Assembly (NCBI GenBank): GCA_045592445.1
Contig: JAZNUV010000026.1
Coordinates: forward strand, 1 to 53,037
Origin: JAQXGO01 sp045592445
GTDB lineage: Bacteria > Bacillota > Clostridia > UMGS1883 > UMGS1540
Reading direction: 5' to 3'
Length of the DNA stretch: 53,037 nucleotides
Part shown: in pieces, positions 39,744 to 48,752 of the stretch
Position numbering within the stretch: position 1 is the stretch's first letter
Layout of the letters: every line of letters starts with the position of its first letter
The notes under the pieces: model-generated
Seen by the model: the letters and a program-made list of their open reading frames with translations, nothing else
Database searches by the model: none
What the model was told of the DNA's origin: nothing
Made by a program: the position numbers and the translations under genes

Positions 39744-39913
39744 AGCTAAATTTGCTGACGCGAGATATATGTGCTGACGCACGCTAAATTACTTCGTAGC
39801 TAAATTGACCTGCGGTCAGCTAATGGCGAATTTAATTTAGCTACTCCGAAGGAGTTATTTAGCTATTGCGAAGCAATAATTTCGCTTTGCAACTTGTTGC
39901 AAAATTTAGCTAA
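39742..39913. repeat. Modular hairpin repeat element with terminal inverted repeats (MITE-like)
   Basis: The 172-bp element is bounded by TTAGCTAAATTTGC (39742-39755) and GCAAAATTTAGCTAA (39899-39913), inverted copies differing by one base. Inside, the box AGCTAAATT occurs in one orientation in the left half (39744, 39783, 39798, partial at 39818). It occurs inverted in the right half (39834, 39857, 39878 variant, 39903). Between boxes sit short hairpins: GTGC-TGAC-GCAC, AC-TTC-GT, GACC-TGC-GGTC, ACTCC-GAA-GGAGT, ATTGC-GAA-GCAAT and TTGCAA-CTTG-TTGCAA. There is no ORF. It looks like a non-coding dispersed repeat; copies elsewhere in the genome cannot be seen. Confidence 0.75.
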
Positions 39914-39948
39914 TATATATGTCATCTAAACCATTCGACTCTTCCAAC

Positions 39949-39984
39949 AAAAAATCCTATCAATAAATATTGATAGGATTTTTT
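39949..39984. terminator. Bidirectional terminator at the end of the argC-argB-yunB unit
   Basis: ATCCTATCAATA-AA-TATTGATAGGAT is a 12-bp stem flanked by A6 on the left and T5 on the right. It ends 11 bp from the yunB stop. Confidence 0.9.
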
Positions 39985-39994
39985 AATTTTACAT

Positions 39995-40675
39995 TTAGTT
40001 TAAAAGGTTTAAAATATTATCCTGCGCCTCCCCGTTTACGCCTTCCACCTCGGTAAAGCTATCCGGGACTTCGCCGATAATAACAGACTGCGCAACGGGA
40101 ATATCTGTTGTGACCGTAGTTGATATAGACGTTATCGGCAACAGTACGCGGACAGTCGCTTTCACGGTCAGATGAATTTCATGTCGCGTTTGGTTAATGC
40201 CCGCCTGTGTAAAACTATCTGCAATATTTACATCTGCATACCCGACGGGTGTAAGCTGTAATTTTATCCGTGGTCCGTATCCAATGAATAGCCCGCCTGA
40301 TATAAGTGTACCCAGCGGAATCCATGCCTGCATCTCCTCCACCGTGCGCAATCTTTTTTGTATATTCGCTCCAAGCTCCGCCTTCAGGCGGTTCATTTCT
40401 ACAATATTGGCAGTTACCGCCGCCACCCGCATATGTTCATCCTTTTGCAAATTAACAAGTGCCCCGTATTCTATGCTTTCGGATGTAATGGTTTGATTCA
40501 CTTCATCATTGATAATACTGACGGCTACGCTTTGCGCTCTCGCCTCCGCGACCTGATTCATTACGGGACGCATTCTTGTTTCAAATAAAATGAAAAAGAG
40601 TGTGATACAAAGCATAAAAAAACAAAATAGAAATATGTGCCAGCTACATTTTTTTCGTCGCGGTCGTCTTCGCAT
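39995..40675 (-). CDS. yunB: Sporulation protein YunB
   Basis: This 226-aa protein has an arginine/lysine-rich start (MRRRPRRKKC), one transmembrane segment at about residues 12-33, and an extracytoplasmic domain with the family region YGPRIKLQLTPVGYADVNI near 137. It continues THxI-type ligand-like strands and ends with VIIGEVPDSFTEVEG. YunB is needed for sporulation in B. subtilis and is made in the mother cell under SigE. Start ATG 40675 has GGGAGGG upstream; a 45-nt extension is rejected. It lies about 50 nt after argB. Confidence 0.9.
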   Translation of the reverse strand: MRRRPRRKKCSWHIFLFCFFMLCITLFFILFETRMRPVMNQVAEARAQSVAVSIINDEVNQTITSESIEYGALVNLQKDEHMRVAAVTANIVEMNRLKAELGANIQKRLRTVEEMQAWIPLGTLISGGLFIGYGPRIKLQLTPVGYADVNIADSFTQAGINQTRHEIHLTVKATVRVLLPITSISTTVTTDIPVAQSVIIGEVPDSFTEVEGVNGEAQDNILNLLN

Positions 40676-40726
40676 ACACAGCCCTCCCTTTTCGTAAGAC
40701 AGTATATGCCGCCGCCACAAAATATG

Positions 40727-41590
40727 CTACGCACGTATCATGGTGCCAATCCCTGTATGTGTGAAAATTTCAAGTAAAATACTGTGCGGAATACGTCCGT
40801 CAATAATATGCACACGCCCGACCCCGCTGTCAATTGCTTCCACGCACGCGGTCACCTTCGGTGCCATACCGCCACTGATCGTACCGTTTCCAATATAGGT
40901 TTCTACATCCTTTTTCGTAAGCTCATAAAAGACCTTGCCGTCACCGTCCATTACGCCTTCTACATCCGTCAGGAAAATAAGCTTTTCAGCACCTACGGCT
41001 TTTGCAACGGCTGATGCCGCTAAATCTGCATTTACGTTATAGCTTTGCCCATTCTCATCCACACCCACGGGAGCAATGACAGGGATGTACTCATCATTCG
41101 TCACCAGCGAAATCAGGTTGTCATTTACCTTAACAACGTCACCGACAAATCCGATGTCTTGCTTTTCGCCGTCAACCTCCGTATACATCTTTTTACAAGT
41201 CAAAAGTGCACCGTCAATGCCGGAAAGGCCAATTGCCTTACCGCCTACATGCGATATCAGGGAAACAATTTCTTTATTTGTTTTTCCGACCAAAACCATC
41301 TGTGCAATTGCCATTGTTTCTTTGTCGGTCACACGCAAGCCGTTAATAAAACGGCTTTCTACCTGATATGTTTGCAGCGCGCTTGAAATATCGGGGCCGC
41401 CGCCATGTACGATGATGGGATTTGCGCCGATAAACTTAAGAAGTGTAATATCCTCCATCACGGAATGCTTTAGTTCTTCACTTTTCATAGCATTTCCGCC
41501 ATATTTTATGACAATTGTTTTTTTATACAGCTTTTGTATGTAAGGCAACGCCTCTATCAATATATTAGCTTTTACATGTGCATCCATCAT
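40727..41590 (-). CDS. argB: Acetylglutamate kinase
   Basis: ArgB (287 aa) phosphorylates N-acetylglutamate, step two of arginine synthesis. Amino-acid-kinase motifs are IVIKYGGNAM near residue 25, IIVHGGGPDIS near 59, FLTDVEGVMDGDG near 200 and NGTISGGMAPKV near 231. An N-terminal helix (about residues 3-22) resembles that of the arginine-inhibited type. The start ATG has AAAGGAG 5 nt upstream. It follows argC by 9 nt. Confidence 0.96.
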   Translation of the reverse strand: MMDAHVKANILIEALPYIQKLYKKTIVIKYGGNAMKSEELKHSVMEDITLLKFIGANPIIVHGGGPDISSALQTYQVESRFINGLRVTDKETMAIAQMVLVGKTNKEIVSLISHVGGKAIGLSGIDGALLTCKKMYTEVDGEKQDIGFVGDVVKVNDNLISLVTNDEYIPVIAPVGVDENGQSYNVNADLAASAVAKAVGAEKLIFLTDVEGVMDGDGKVFYELTKKDVETYIGNGTISGGMAPKVTACVEAIDSGVGRVHIIDGRIPHSILLEIFTHTGIGTMIRA

Positions 41591-41599
41591 TTTTCTCCT

Positions 41600-42640
41600 T
41601 TACAGATAATATGCCGGCATAGTAAGACCCTCGGTTTCGTCAATACCAAATAAAAGATTCATATTTTGCACCGCTTGCCCTGCCGCACCTTTAATAAGAT
41701 TATCAAGACAGGAAACAACGATTACGCGACTAAGACGTGCATCCGCAACAAGACCAATATCTACAAAGTTTGAGCCTGCCACATATTTAAGCTCCGGCAA
41801 CTCCCCTGCGTTATGTATGCGTACAAAATACTCGTCCTTATAAAACTCGCGATACATTTCTACAAGTGCTTCCGTATCAAATTTTTCAGAAAGATTTGCA
41901 TATATTGTAGCAAATATCCCGCGTTTTAACGGTACCAAATGCGGCGTGAAGGAAAGTGCAACCTCTCTGTCTGCCAAAAGCCCGATTTCCTGTTCAATTT
42001 CAGAAGTATGCCGATGTGTAGCCACCTTATATGCCTTCATTGTTTCATCGGTTTCTGAATAGCTGAAACCAAGAGAAGTAGAACGTCCGCCTCCCGAAAC
42101 ACCGCTTTTTGCATCAATGATTATGGAATTCATGTCAATAATTTTTGCTTTAGCAAGCGGTGCAAGCCCTAAAATGGAACAGGTTGTGTAGCAGCCCGGA
42201 TTGCCGACAAGTGATGTCTTTTTAATCTCTTCGCGATGCAGCTCCGGCAGCCCGTAAACCGCTTTTTTCAAGAGTTCGGATGCTGTATGCTCTTGCCCGT
42301 ACCACTTTTCGTATACTGCCACGTCTTTATATCGGAAGTCACCGCTCAAATCAATAACTTTCAAGCCCTTTTCTACCAAGGCGGGAATCACTGCTTTTGA
42401 AGCACCATGCGGCAACGCCGTAAATACCACGTCACATGTTTTTGCCGCCATCTCCACGTCCGCTTCGGTGCATGGTATATCTACAATTCCTTTCAAATTC
42501 TTATATACGTCCGACAACGGCTTTCCCGCAAAAGTCTGAGAAGAAACCATTGTAATTTCTGCATGTTTATGCATGGATAAAAGGCGTATCAATTCAACAC
42601 CTGCATAGCCTGTTGCGCCAAATACTCCAACTTTAATCAT
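41600..42640 (-). CDS. argC: N-acetyl-gamma-glutamyl-phosphate reductase
   Basis: ArgC (346 aa) reduces N-acetylglutamyl phosphate with NADPH, the step after ArgB. It has KVGVFGATGYAGVELIRLL at the N-terminus, the catalytic cysteine in VGNPGCYTTCSILGL near residue 149, and DAKSGVSGGGRS. The argC-argB pair is transcribed from a strong promoter, and argJ or argD is not in the window. A possible ARG-box-like stretch (TGAATAAAATAC) lies upstream but is too weak to call. Confidence 0.96.
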   Translation of the reverse strand: MIKVGVFGATGYAGVELIRLLSMHKHAEITMVSSQTFAGKPLSDVYKNLKGIVDIPCTEADVEMAAKTCDVVFTALPHGASKAVIPALVEKGLKVIDLSGDFRYKDVAVYEKWYGQEHTASELLKKAVYGLPELHREEIKKTSLVGNPGCYTTCSILGLAPLAKAKIIDMNSIIIDAKSGVSGGGRSTSLGFSYSETDETMKAYKVATHRHTSEIEQEIGLLADREVALSFTPHLVPLKRGIFATIYANLSEKFDTEALVEMYREFYKDEYFVRIHNAGELPELKYVAGSNFVDIGLVADARLSRVIVVSCLDNLIKGAAGQAVQNMNLLFGIDETEGLTMPAYYL

Positions 42641-42665
42641 TCTACCATCTCCTATCGCTTTTATA

Positions 42666-42694
42666 ATTATACACTTTTTTATTTATAAATGCAA
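42666..42694 (-). promoter_or_regulatory. SigA-type promoter of argC-argB-yunB
   Basis: On the minus strand -35 TTGCAT (42694-42689), a 17-bp spacer and a perfect -10 TATAAT (42671-42666) lie 26 bp before the argC ATG. Confidence 0.82.
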
Positions 42695-42735
42695 CACTTT
42701 TTTGTATTTTATTCAAAACACCTAAACATAGTCAA

Positions 42736-44481
42736 TTAAAAGCCGTACTGCTTTGCATAAATTTCATAGAGTTTATTATAGTTTTCATTCGTACCCGCCT
42801 TAACCTCGCTTAAATACTCATGAATTTCAAAGCTATTATGACTTGCCTCAATCACGCAAACCGCCACACTCGAGCAATGGTCTGCGGTACGCTCCAGGTT
42901 CGTAATTAAATCCGCCCATATAAAACCTGCTTCAATGGAGCAGTGCCCTTCTTTCAGCCTTCCGATATGTCCGTCCCGCAATTTTATCTTTAATCTGTCT
43001 ATTACCTGTTCCAGGGGTTCTACCCGTTTTGCAATTTCAAGGTCACTCTGAATAAATGCCTCGGACGCAAGCGCAAGAATCTCAGAAACCGCGCTCGACA
43101 TCGTTTCAATTTCACTTTGCGCATCCGCCGTAAACGATATATTCTTTTCATGCAATTCCTCTGCCGATTCAAGAACGTTGACACTATGGTCCGAAATCCG
43201 TTCAAAATCCCCAATGGCCTTTAGGAATTTGGATACTTCCGTACTCTCCGTATCGTTTAGCTGCCTTCTGCTTAGCTTAACGAGATAGGTACCCAATATA
43301 TCTTCCATCTTGTCCACTTTATCCTCATCCTCGCGGATTTTCTCTGCTATTTGCGCATCATACTGTTTTAAAAGTTCCAAACTGTTCCGAAAAGCATTCG
43401 TGGAGATTTCCGCCATTTCTGAAATCATGGCGTTGCAGCGTTGCAGCGCTATGGAAGGCGTTCCGATTAAGCGCTCATCCAAAGAAACAAACACATCCTT
43501 CTCTTCATTTTCAGGCACAATCCGATAGGCGATTTTTTCTAAAAGACCGCTTGCAGGCAAAAGCATCGCCGTGCAAAGAATATTAAATAACGAATGGCAT
43601 ATTGCTATCCCTGGAAGGGAAGCAGATTCATTTAAAATCACTGGCTTTAGTACCATAGCAATGCCACTAAATATCAAAAGGCACATAAGCGTCCCTATTA
43701 CGTTAAAGGATAAATGAACAACCGCCGCGCGTTTTGCATTTTTGTTTGTACCGAAGGAAGATAAAATTGCAGTGATACAAGTACCAATATTCTGTCCCAT
43801 AATAATCGGAATTGCAGCAGCATACGAAACCTGCCCTGTAATTGCAAGTGCCTGTAAAATACCGATAGACGCGGACGAGCTTTGTATAACCGCCGTCAGA
43901 ACTGCGCCAACCAAAACGCCCAAAATCGGATTTTTGAACATTAAGAACAGATTTTGGAAAGCAGGAATAACTGCAAGATCAGAAACTGCAGTTGTCATCG
44001 TATCCATGCCGAACATCAGTGTTGCAAAGCCCAATAAAATTGTTGCCGTATCCTTCTTTTTACTGCTTTTCCCGAACATCAGCATTGCAATGCCGACAAG
44101 TGCCAGTACAGGCGTAAACGAAGTCGGCTTTAAAAGCTGCATAAAAATGTTGTCGCTTGCAATACCGCCCAAGCTTAAAATCCAAGATGTAATCGTTGTT
44201 CCAATATTCGCACCCATAATCACGGATATGGACTGTCGGAGTGTCATAAGCCCTGAATTGACAAAACCGACTACCATAACAGTTGTGGCAGAGGAGCTTT
44301 GAATAATTGCAGTAACGCCAAGCCCCGTTAGAAATCCCGTCCATTTGTTATTGGTAAGCCTGCCTAAAATCGCGCGTAGACTGCCGCCTGCTCTTCTTTC
44401 CAATGCAGCGCCCATCAAATCCATGCCGAATAAAAAGAGACATAACCCACCGACCAGCGACAACACGTCAAAAATATCCAT
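42736..44481 (-). CDS. Na/Pi cotransporter family protein with C-terminal PhoU-like domain
   Basis: This 581-aa protein has two inverted Na_Pi_cotrans repeats, each with the QSSSA signature (AIIQSSSATTVMVVGFV near residue 58; AVIQSSSASIGILQ near 198). Paired with them are GANIGTTITSW and GQNIGTCITAIL. About nine membrane segments are followed by a cytosolic PhoU-like helical domain (about 350-560). The family imports phosphate with Na+, and the PhoU part probably tunes it. It is a single gene with AAAGGAG upstream, and no pst genes are nearby. Confidence 0.92.
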   Translation of the reverse strand: MDIFDVLSLVGGLCLFLFGMDLMGAALERRAGGSLRAILGRLTNNKWTGFLTGLGVTAIIQSSSATTVMVVGFVNSGLMTLRQSISVIMGANIGTTITSWILSLGGIASDNIFMQLLKPTSFTPVLALVGIAMLMFGKSSKKKDTATILLGFATLMFGMDTMTTAVSDLAVIPAFQNLFLMFKNPILGVLVGAVLTAVIQSSSASIGILQALAITGQVSYAAAIPIIMGQNIGTCITAILSSFGTNKNAKRAAVVHLSFNVIGTLMCLLIFSGIAMVLKPVILNESASLPGIAICHSLFNILCTAMLLPASGLLEKIAYRIVPENEEKDVFVSLDERLIGTPSIALQRCNAMISEMAEISTNAFRNSLELLKQYDAQIAEKIREDEDKVDKMEDILGTYLVKLSRRQLNDTESTEVSKFLKAIGDFERISDHSVNVLESAEELHEKNISFTADAQSEIETMSSAVSEILALASEAFIQSDLEIAKRVEPLEQVIDRLKIKLRDGHIGRLKEGHCSIEAGFIWADLITNLERTADHCSSVAVCVIEASHNSFEIHEYLSEVKAGTNENYNKLYEIYAKQYGF

Positions 44482-44546
44482 TCTTTTTCTCCTTTTTCTT
44501 TTTGTAAATTTTTATAATTGAATTTTTTGTATCTTTGTTTTTTCAA

Positions 44547-45812
44547 TCACTGCGCACATTTAGAACAGGGTGTCAGCCCTGCATTCTCTGCATCTTGCAT
44601 CGTAACTTCATAGCTGTTTTTTCCGCCGCATGATGCGCTAAAGTGATATTTTTTCCCGCTTGGTGTTCTGTAAACCATAGATCGTATGCTCGTATTTTGA
44701 TTTGGATTTACGCCTGATGTTGCGCCTTCCTTATAGCTTGCGCCCGTCGCATAATCTATGGTTATGCTTGGCTGCACATTGTAGCAATAGACACAAAACG
44801 ATATGCCCTGTCCTTTGTCCTCAACGGAATACGCTTCCAAAAGGACACCTTCGGCAACCAGATTATTCCCTCTAAAGATTGGCGTTACGCGATAAATAAC
44901 ATGATTCTTTGTTGCCTCAATATAATCATCAATCCGATTCTCAAACGGGAGCATACCCTTCATATTCAGATATCTTGTACCCGTAATCAGATTGCGCTCG
45001 TTCGCATTTTCCCCCGTCAGCTGAAATCCGATTAAATGACATCTGTTATATAAGTAGCCGCCGTCTACTGTATCATAAAAAGTATTTACCCATCCCGTCG
45101 GTTTTACAGCGCTTATGCTTTCTCTTTCCTCAACCGGCATCAAATCAGGTCCAATCGAAGCCATCGCAACGTTGCATCGCCCATATTCATCAAGGTCTGC
45201 ATAAAATTCAAAGGAACCGCCTATCATTTCATAGTCTTTGAAAAAAGGCTTATTATCGCCGATCTGCACATGCGGCTGGCCCTCATAAGCGGGTATCCTG
45301 TTTATGATTGCGTCATATTCTCTATCGTCAAAACGATTGCGAATGATAGAAACGGTACGCGTGTCATCTTCCCAGGCCACACCTAAATTGAAACTCTCCG
45401 CAATATAGCGAATGGGAAGCATTGTACGCTCATTCATCACACTCGGCGCAACATCGAGCGTTGAAGCCTGATTGTTCAGATAAGCTGTTTTACTATCAAT
45501 GATAAGTTTTATTATATCCTCTTCCATTATAAGCGTTACGGTACGCGTATGATTTTCCCAATGTACCGCACCGCCAAAAGCCTCAATAATGGCTCTTATG
45601 GGGACAAGCGTTCTCCCGTCGGTTATAATCGGTTTTGTGCCGCGACCTTCATCAATTTCCGCCATGTCACCGTTTATATACATAATGGGATTATCAATTT
45701 GCAGGCTGACGACTGTATCCGCTTCATGTGTTGCCGCCGCAAAAGCCGTAGTCGATATAAATAAACTGCATACCAGCAATACTATATATAATGCTTGATT
45801 TACTTTTCGCAT
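44547..45812 (-). CDS. Secreted DNA/RNA non-specific endonuclease with stalk-like and zinc-finger-like domains
   Basis: This 421-aa protein has a signal peptide (about 1-26, ending AFAA). A copper-amine-oxidase-N-like stalk domain follows (about 40-160: ITDGRTLVPIRAIIEAFGGA and MNERTMLPIRYIAESFNLGV, with WENHTRTVTLI and WEDDTRTVSII). The ββα-metal nuclease domain (about 165-365) is of the streptodornase/EndA type: YNRCHLIGFQLTGENANERN and LITGTRYLNMKGMLPFEN contain the catalytic His and metal-binding Asn. The tail GKKYHFSASCGGKNSYEVTM...TPCSKC resembles an Ada-type/zinc-finger module. Start ATG 45812 follows GAGGGG. A role in extracellular DNA degradation is likely. Confidence 0.88.
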   Translation of the reverse strand: MRKVNQALYIVLLVCSLFISTTAFAAATHEADTVVSLQIDNPIMYINGDMAEIDEGRGTKPIITDGRTLVPIRAIIEAFGGAVHWENHTRTVTLIMEEDIIKLIIDSKTAYLNNQASTLDVAPSVMNERTMLPIRYIAESFNLGVAWEDDTRTVSIIRNRFDDREYDAIINRIPAYEGQPHVQIGDNKPFFKDYEMIGGSFEFYADLDEYGRCNVAMASIGPDLMPVEERESISAVKPTGWVNTFYDTVDGGYLYNRCHLIGFQLTGENANERNLITGTRYLNMKGMLPFENRIDDYIEATKNHVIYRVTPIFRGNNLVAEGVLLEAYSVEDKGQGISFCVYCYNVQPSITIDYATGASYKEGATSGVNPNQNTSIRSMVYRTPSGKKYHFSASCGGKNSYEVTMQDAENAGLTPCSKCAQ

Positions 45813-45852
45813 TGATGCACCCCTCATCCATTTTACTACAATACTGTAAGAT

Positions 45853-45881
45853 ACTATACCACAAAACCATGAAATAGTCAA
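45853..45881 (-). promoter_or_regulatory. SigA-type promoter of the secreted nuclease gene
   Basis: On the minus strand -35 TTGACT (45881-45876), a 17-bp spacer and -10 TATAGT (45858-45853) are present, 41 bp before the ATG. Confidence 0.78.
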
Positions 45882-45950
45882 TTTGAAAAAGTATTTTTTT
45901 TAAGACACTTTGTGTATCGTGCAAAACCAACAGGTAAAACAAAAAAACTC

Positions 45951-45979
45951 TTGTAATTTTAGTAAATAAATGGTATAAT
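45951..45979 (+). promoter_or_regulatory. SigA-type promoter of secA-prfB
   Basis: A -35 TTGTAA (45951-45956), a 17-bp spacer and a perfect -10 TATAAT (45974-45979) are present. Confidence 0.8.
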
Positions 45980-46016
45980 AAATTGATATTGATTTACCCG
46001 AAAGAAAGGAATGGTA

Positions 46017-48731
46017 TTGTTGGGACTTTTGCAAAAAATCTTTGGTGATTACAGCGAAAGAGAAATAAAGCGGATTCGTCCGCTTGTGGATAAAATTCTT
46101 GCACTGGAGCCTGCTTATCGTGCTTTGAGCGATGAGGCGTTGATTGCAAAAACGGCAGAATTTAAAGAACGCTTACAAAACGGTGAAACGACGGACGATA
46201 TTCTGCCCGAAGCTTTTGCAACCGTGCGAGAAGCTTCCGACCGCGTACTCGGTATGCGTCATTTCCCCGTACAGCTGATTGGCGGCATTATCCTTCATCA
46301 AGGTCGTATTGCCGAAATGCGAACAGGCGAAGGAAAAACACTTGTCGCAACACTCCCCGCCTACTTAAACGCGTTAACAGGCGAGGGCGTACACATTGTC
46401 ACGGTAAATGACTATCTTGCTCGTCGCGACAGCGAATGGATGGGAAAAATACATCGTTTTTTAGGTCTTACGGTTGGACTTGTTGTGCCGCAGATGGACC
46501 CCGAGGATAAAAAGAAAGCATACGCCGCCGACATTACCTACGGCACAAACAACGAAATGGGTTTTGACTATCTGCGCGATAACATGGTTATTTATAAGGA
46601 ACATATGGTCCAGCGCGGTCACGCCTTTGCGGTTGTCGACGAGGTGGACTCCATTTTAATTGACGAGGCGCGAACGCCGCTTATCATAAGTGGCATGGGC
46701 GATAAATCCACGGATTTGTATGACAGAGCGAATCGTTTTGTTCTGTCCCTTCATCAAAAGCGCATTGTGGAAACGGACACGAAATCAATTGAAGAAGATC
46801 CGGATGCAGATTATATTGTAGATGAAAAAGGGCGTACTGCTACATTAACTGCCCGCGGCACAAAAAAAGCGGAGCAATATTTTAATGTTGAAAACTTGGC
46901 AGACCCCGATAACATGGCTCTTTCGCACCATATCAACCAGGCACTGCGTGCACATGGCACAATGATGCGGGACCGTGAGTACGTTGTAAAAGACGGCGAA
47001 GTTTTAATTGTAGATGAATTTACAGGGCGCATTATGGTCGGCCGCCGTTACAGTGACGGCTTGCATCAGGCGATTGAGGCAAAAGAGGGCGTAAAGGTCG
47101 AACGCGAAAATAAAACACTTGCCACGATTACCTTCCAAAATTATTTTCGTCTGTATAAAAAGCTTTCAGGCATGACAGGTACTGCCAAAACAGAGGAAGC
47201 GGAATTTCAAGCCATTTATAGCCTTGATGTTGTGGAAATTCCCACCCATCGTCCACTTGCCCGTAAGGATTTGCCTGACCGCGTTTATAAAAACGAGCAA
47301 GCAAAATTTGAGGCAGTTGTCAATCAAATTGAAGAACTGCATAAGACGGGGCAACCCGTTTTGGTTGGTACAATCACAATTGAAAATTCGGAAAAGCTGA
47401 GCGGGATGTTGCGCCGTCGCGGTATTCGCCATGAAGTTTTAAACGCAAAATATCATAGTCGTGAAGCGCAGATTATCGCGCAAGCGGGCAAACGCGGTGC
47501 TGTTACCATCGCCACCAACATGGCAGGGCGCGGCACGGACATTATGCTTGGCGGTAATGCTGAATTTTTAGCAAAAAATGATATGGCGAAAATGGAAATT
47601 GAGGATCGCCTCATAAACGAAGCAACCGGCTTTGCCGAGACCACAGATGCGGAAATTTTAAATGCACGCCGCATTTACAAGGAACTTTACGAAAAGCATC
47701 GCGAGGTTGTCAGTCGTGAGCATGACGAGGTTGTCGCACTCGGCGGTCTCTTTATCCTGGGTACAGAACGGCATGAATCCCGCCGCATTGACAATCAGCT
47801 TCGCGGACGAAGCGGGCGTCAGGGTGACCCCGGTCAATCCTGCTTCTTCATCTCTCTTGAAGATGATTTAATGCGTCGCTTTGGCTCTGACCGTATTGCA
47901 GGCGTTGTCAGCGCCCTGGGGCTTCGTGATGACGAACCGATTGAACATAACATGCTCTCTAAGGCCATTGAAAATGCACAGAAAAAGGTTGAGGGCAATA
48001 ACTTCCTGATTCGTAAAAATGTTTTGCAGTATGACGATGTAATGAACATGCAACGCGAAACAATTTACGCCCAGCGTCAACAGGTGTTAAACGGTGAGGA
48101 CCTAAAGGAAGTCATCATTAAAATGATAGAAACCACTGTTGACAGTATGCTTTCGGTTTACGTTTCCGATGCAGCCGACCCCGATGATTGGAATTATGCG
48201 GGCCTTTTAGAGTTTTACGCCTCCATATTCTCCCCCATCACCCTTTCGGAAACAGACAAACAACGCATGGAGAAAAACGAGCTTCAGTCACTTCTCCTGC
48301 AAAATGCGATGGCACTTTACGAAGCCAAAGAGGCAGAATTTGGTGCCGAGAATATGCGTGAATTGGAACGCGTGATTCTGCTTCGCGCCGTGGATAGCCG
48401 CTGGATGACGCATATTGACGACATGGACCAGCTCCGTCAGGGCATTGCACTTCGTGCCTACGGTCAGCACGACCCTGTTACTGAGTACAAAATTGTCGGC
48501 TATGACATGTTTGAAGAAATGATACAAAGCATCCGTGAGGATACCGTAAAGTTTATTCTGCATGCGACAATAAACCGTCAACCGCAGCGTACACAGGTTG
48601 CCGCACCCACTGTTACCAACGCGGGCGGTGACATCAGTTCACAGACCGTAAAAAAAGACAAAAAAGTAGGACGAAATGACCCATGCCCTTGTGGCAGTGG
48701 TAAGAAATACAAAAAATGCTGCGGGCAGTAA
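46017..48731 (+). CDS. secA: Preprotein translocase ATPase SecA
   Basis: SecA (904 aa) drives proteins through SecYEG with ATP. It has the Walker A MRTGEGKTLVATLPAYLN near residue 100, the DEVDSILIDEARTPLIISG helicase II region near 205, TNMAGRGTDIMLGGNAE near 500, the helical scaffold and the C-terminal zinc motif NDPCPCGSGKKYKKCCG, which binds SecB/ribosomes in other species. I favour TTG 46017 (MLGLLQKIFGDYSE): AAAGGA then stands 6 nt away and the start resembles other SecAs. The in-frame ATG 46011 abuts the Shine-Dalgarno. prfB follows after 21 nt, as in Bacillus. Confidence 0.95.
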   Translation: MLGLLQKIFGDYSEREIKRIRPLVDKILALEPAYRALSDEALIAKTAEFKERLQNGETTDDILPEAFATVREASDRVLGMRHFPVQLIGGIILHQGRIAEMRTGEGKTLVATLPAYLNALTGEGVHIVTVNDYLARRDSEWMGKIHRFLGLTVGLVVPQMDPEDKKKAYAADITYGTNNEMGFDYLRDNMVIYKEHMVQRGHAFAVVDEVDSILIDEARTPLIISGMGDKSTDLYDRANRFVLSLHQKRIVETDTKSIEEDPDADYIVDEKGRTATLTARGTKKAEQYFNVENLADPDNMALSHHINQALRAHGTMMRDREYVVKDGEVLIVDEFTGRIMVGRRYSDGLHQAIEAKEGVKVERENKTLATITFQNYFRLYKKLSGMTGTAKTEEAEFQAIYSLDVVEIPTHRPLARKDLPDRVYKNEQAKFEAVVNQIEELHKTGQPVLVGTITIENSEKLSGMLRRRGIRHEVLNAKYHSREAQIIAQAGKRGAVTIATNMAGRGTDIMLGGNAEFLAKNDMAKMEIEDRLINEATGFAETTDAEILNARRIYKELYEKHREVVSREHDEVVALGGLFILGTERHESRRIDNQLRGRSGRQGDPGQSCFFISLEDDLMRRFGSDRIAGVVSALGLRDDEPIEHNMLSKAIENAQKKVEGNNFLIRKNVLQYDDVMNMQRETIYAQRQQVLNGEDLKEVIIKMIETTVDSMLSVYVSDAADPDDWNYAGLLEFYASIFSPITLSETDKQRMEKNELQSLLLQNAMALYEAKEAEFGAENMRELERVILLRAVDSRWMTHIDDMDQLRQGIALRAYGQHDPVTEYKIVGYDMFEEMIQSIREDTVKFILHATINRQPQRTQVAAPTVTNAGGDISSQTVKKDKKVGRNDPCPCGSGKKYKKCCGQ

Positions 48732-48752
48732 TGCAGAGAGGAATGATAGAGT

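Noticed and set aside
39742..39913. CRISPR array or tandem repeat after tRNA-Lys
   Set aside because: Boxes are short, in both orientations and spaced irregularly by palindromes; there are no equal spacers and no cas genes.
42672..42735. ARG box (ArgR operator) in front of argC
   Set aside because: TGAATAAAATAC-like sequence is present, but only half matches and the region is A/T-rich, so the match may be chance.
43742..44302. 186-codon plus-strand ORF inside the Na/Pi transporter
   Set aside because: It is a hydrophobic mirror of the membrane segments on the other strand with no start signals.
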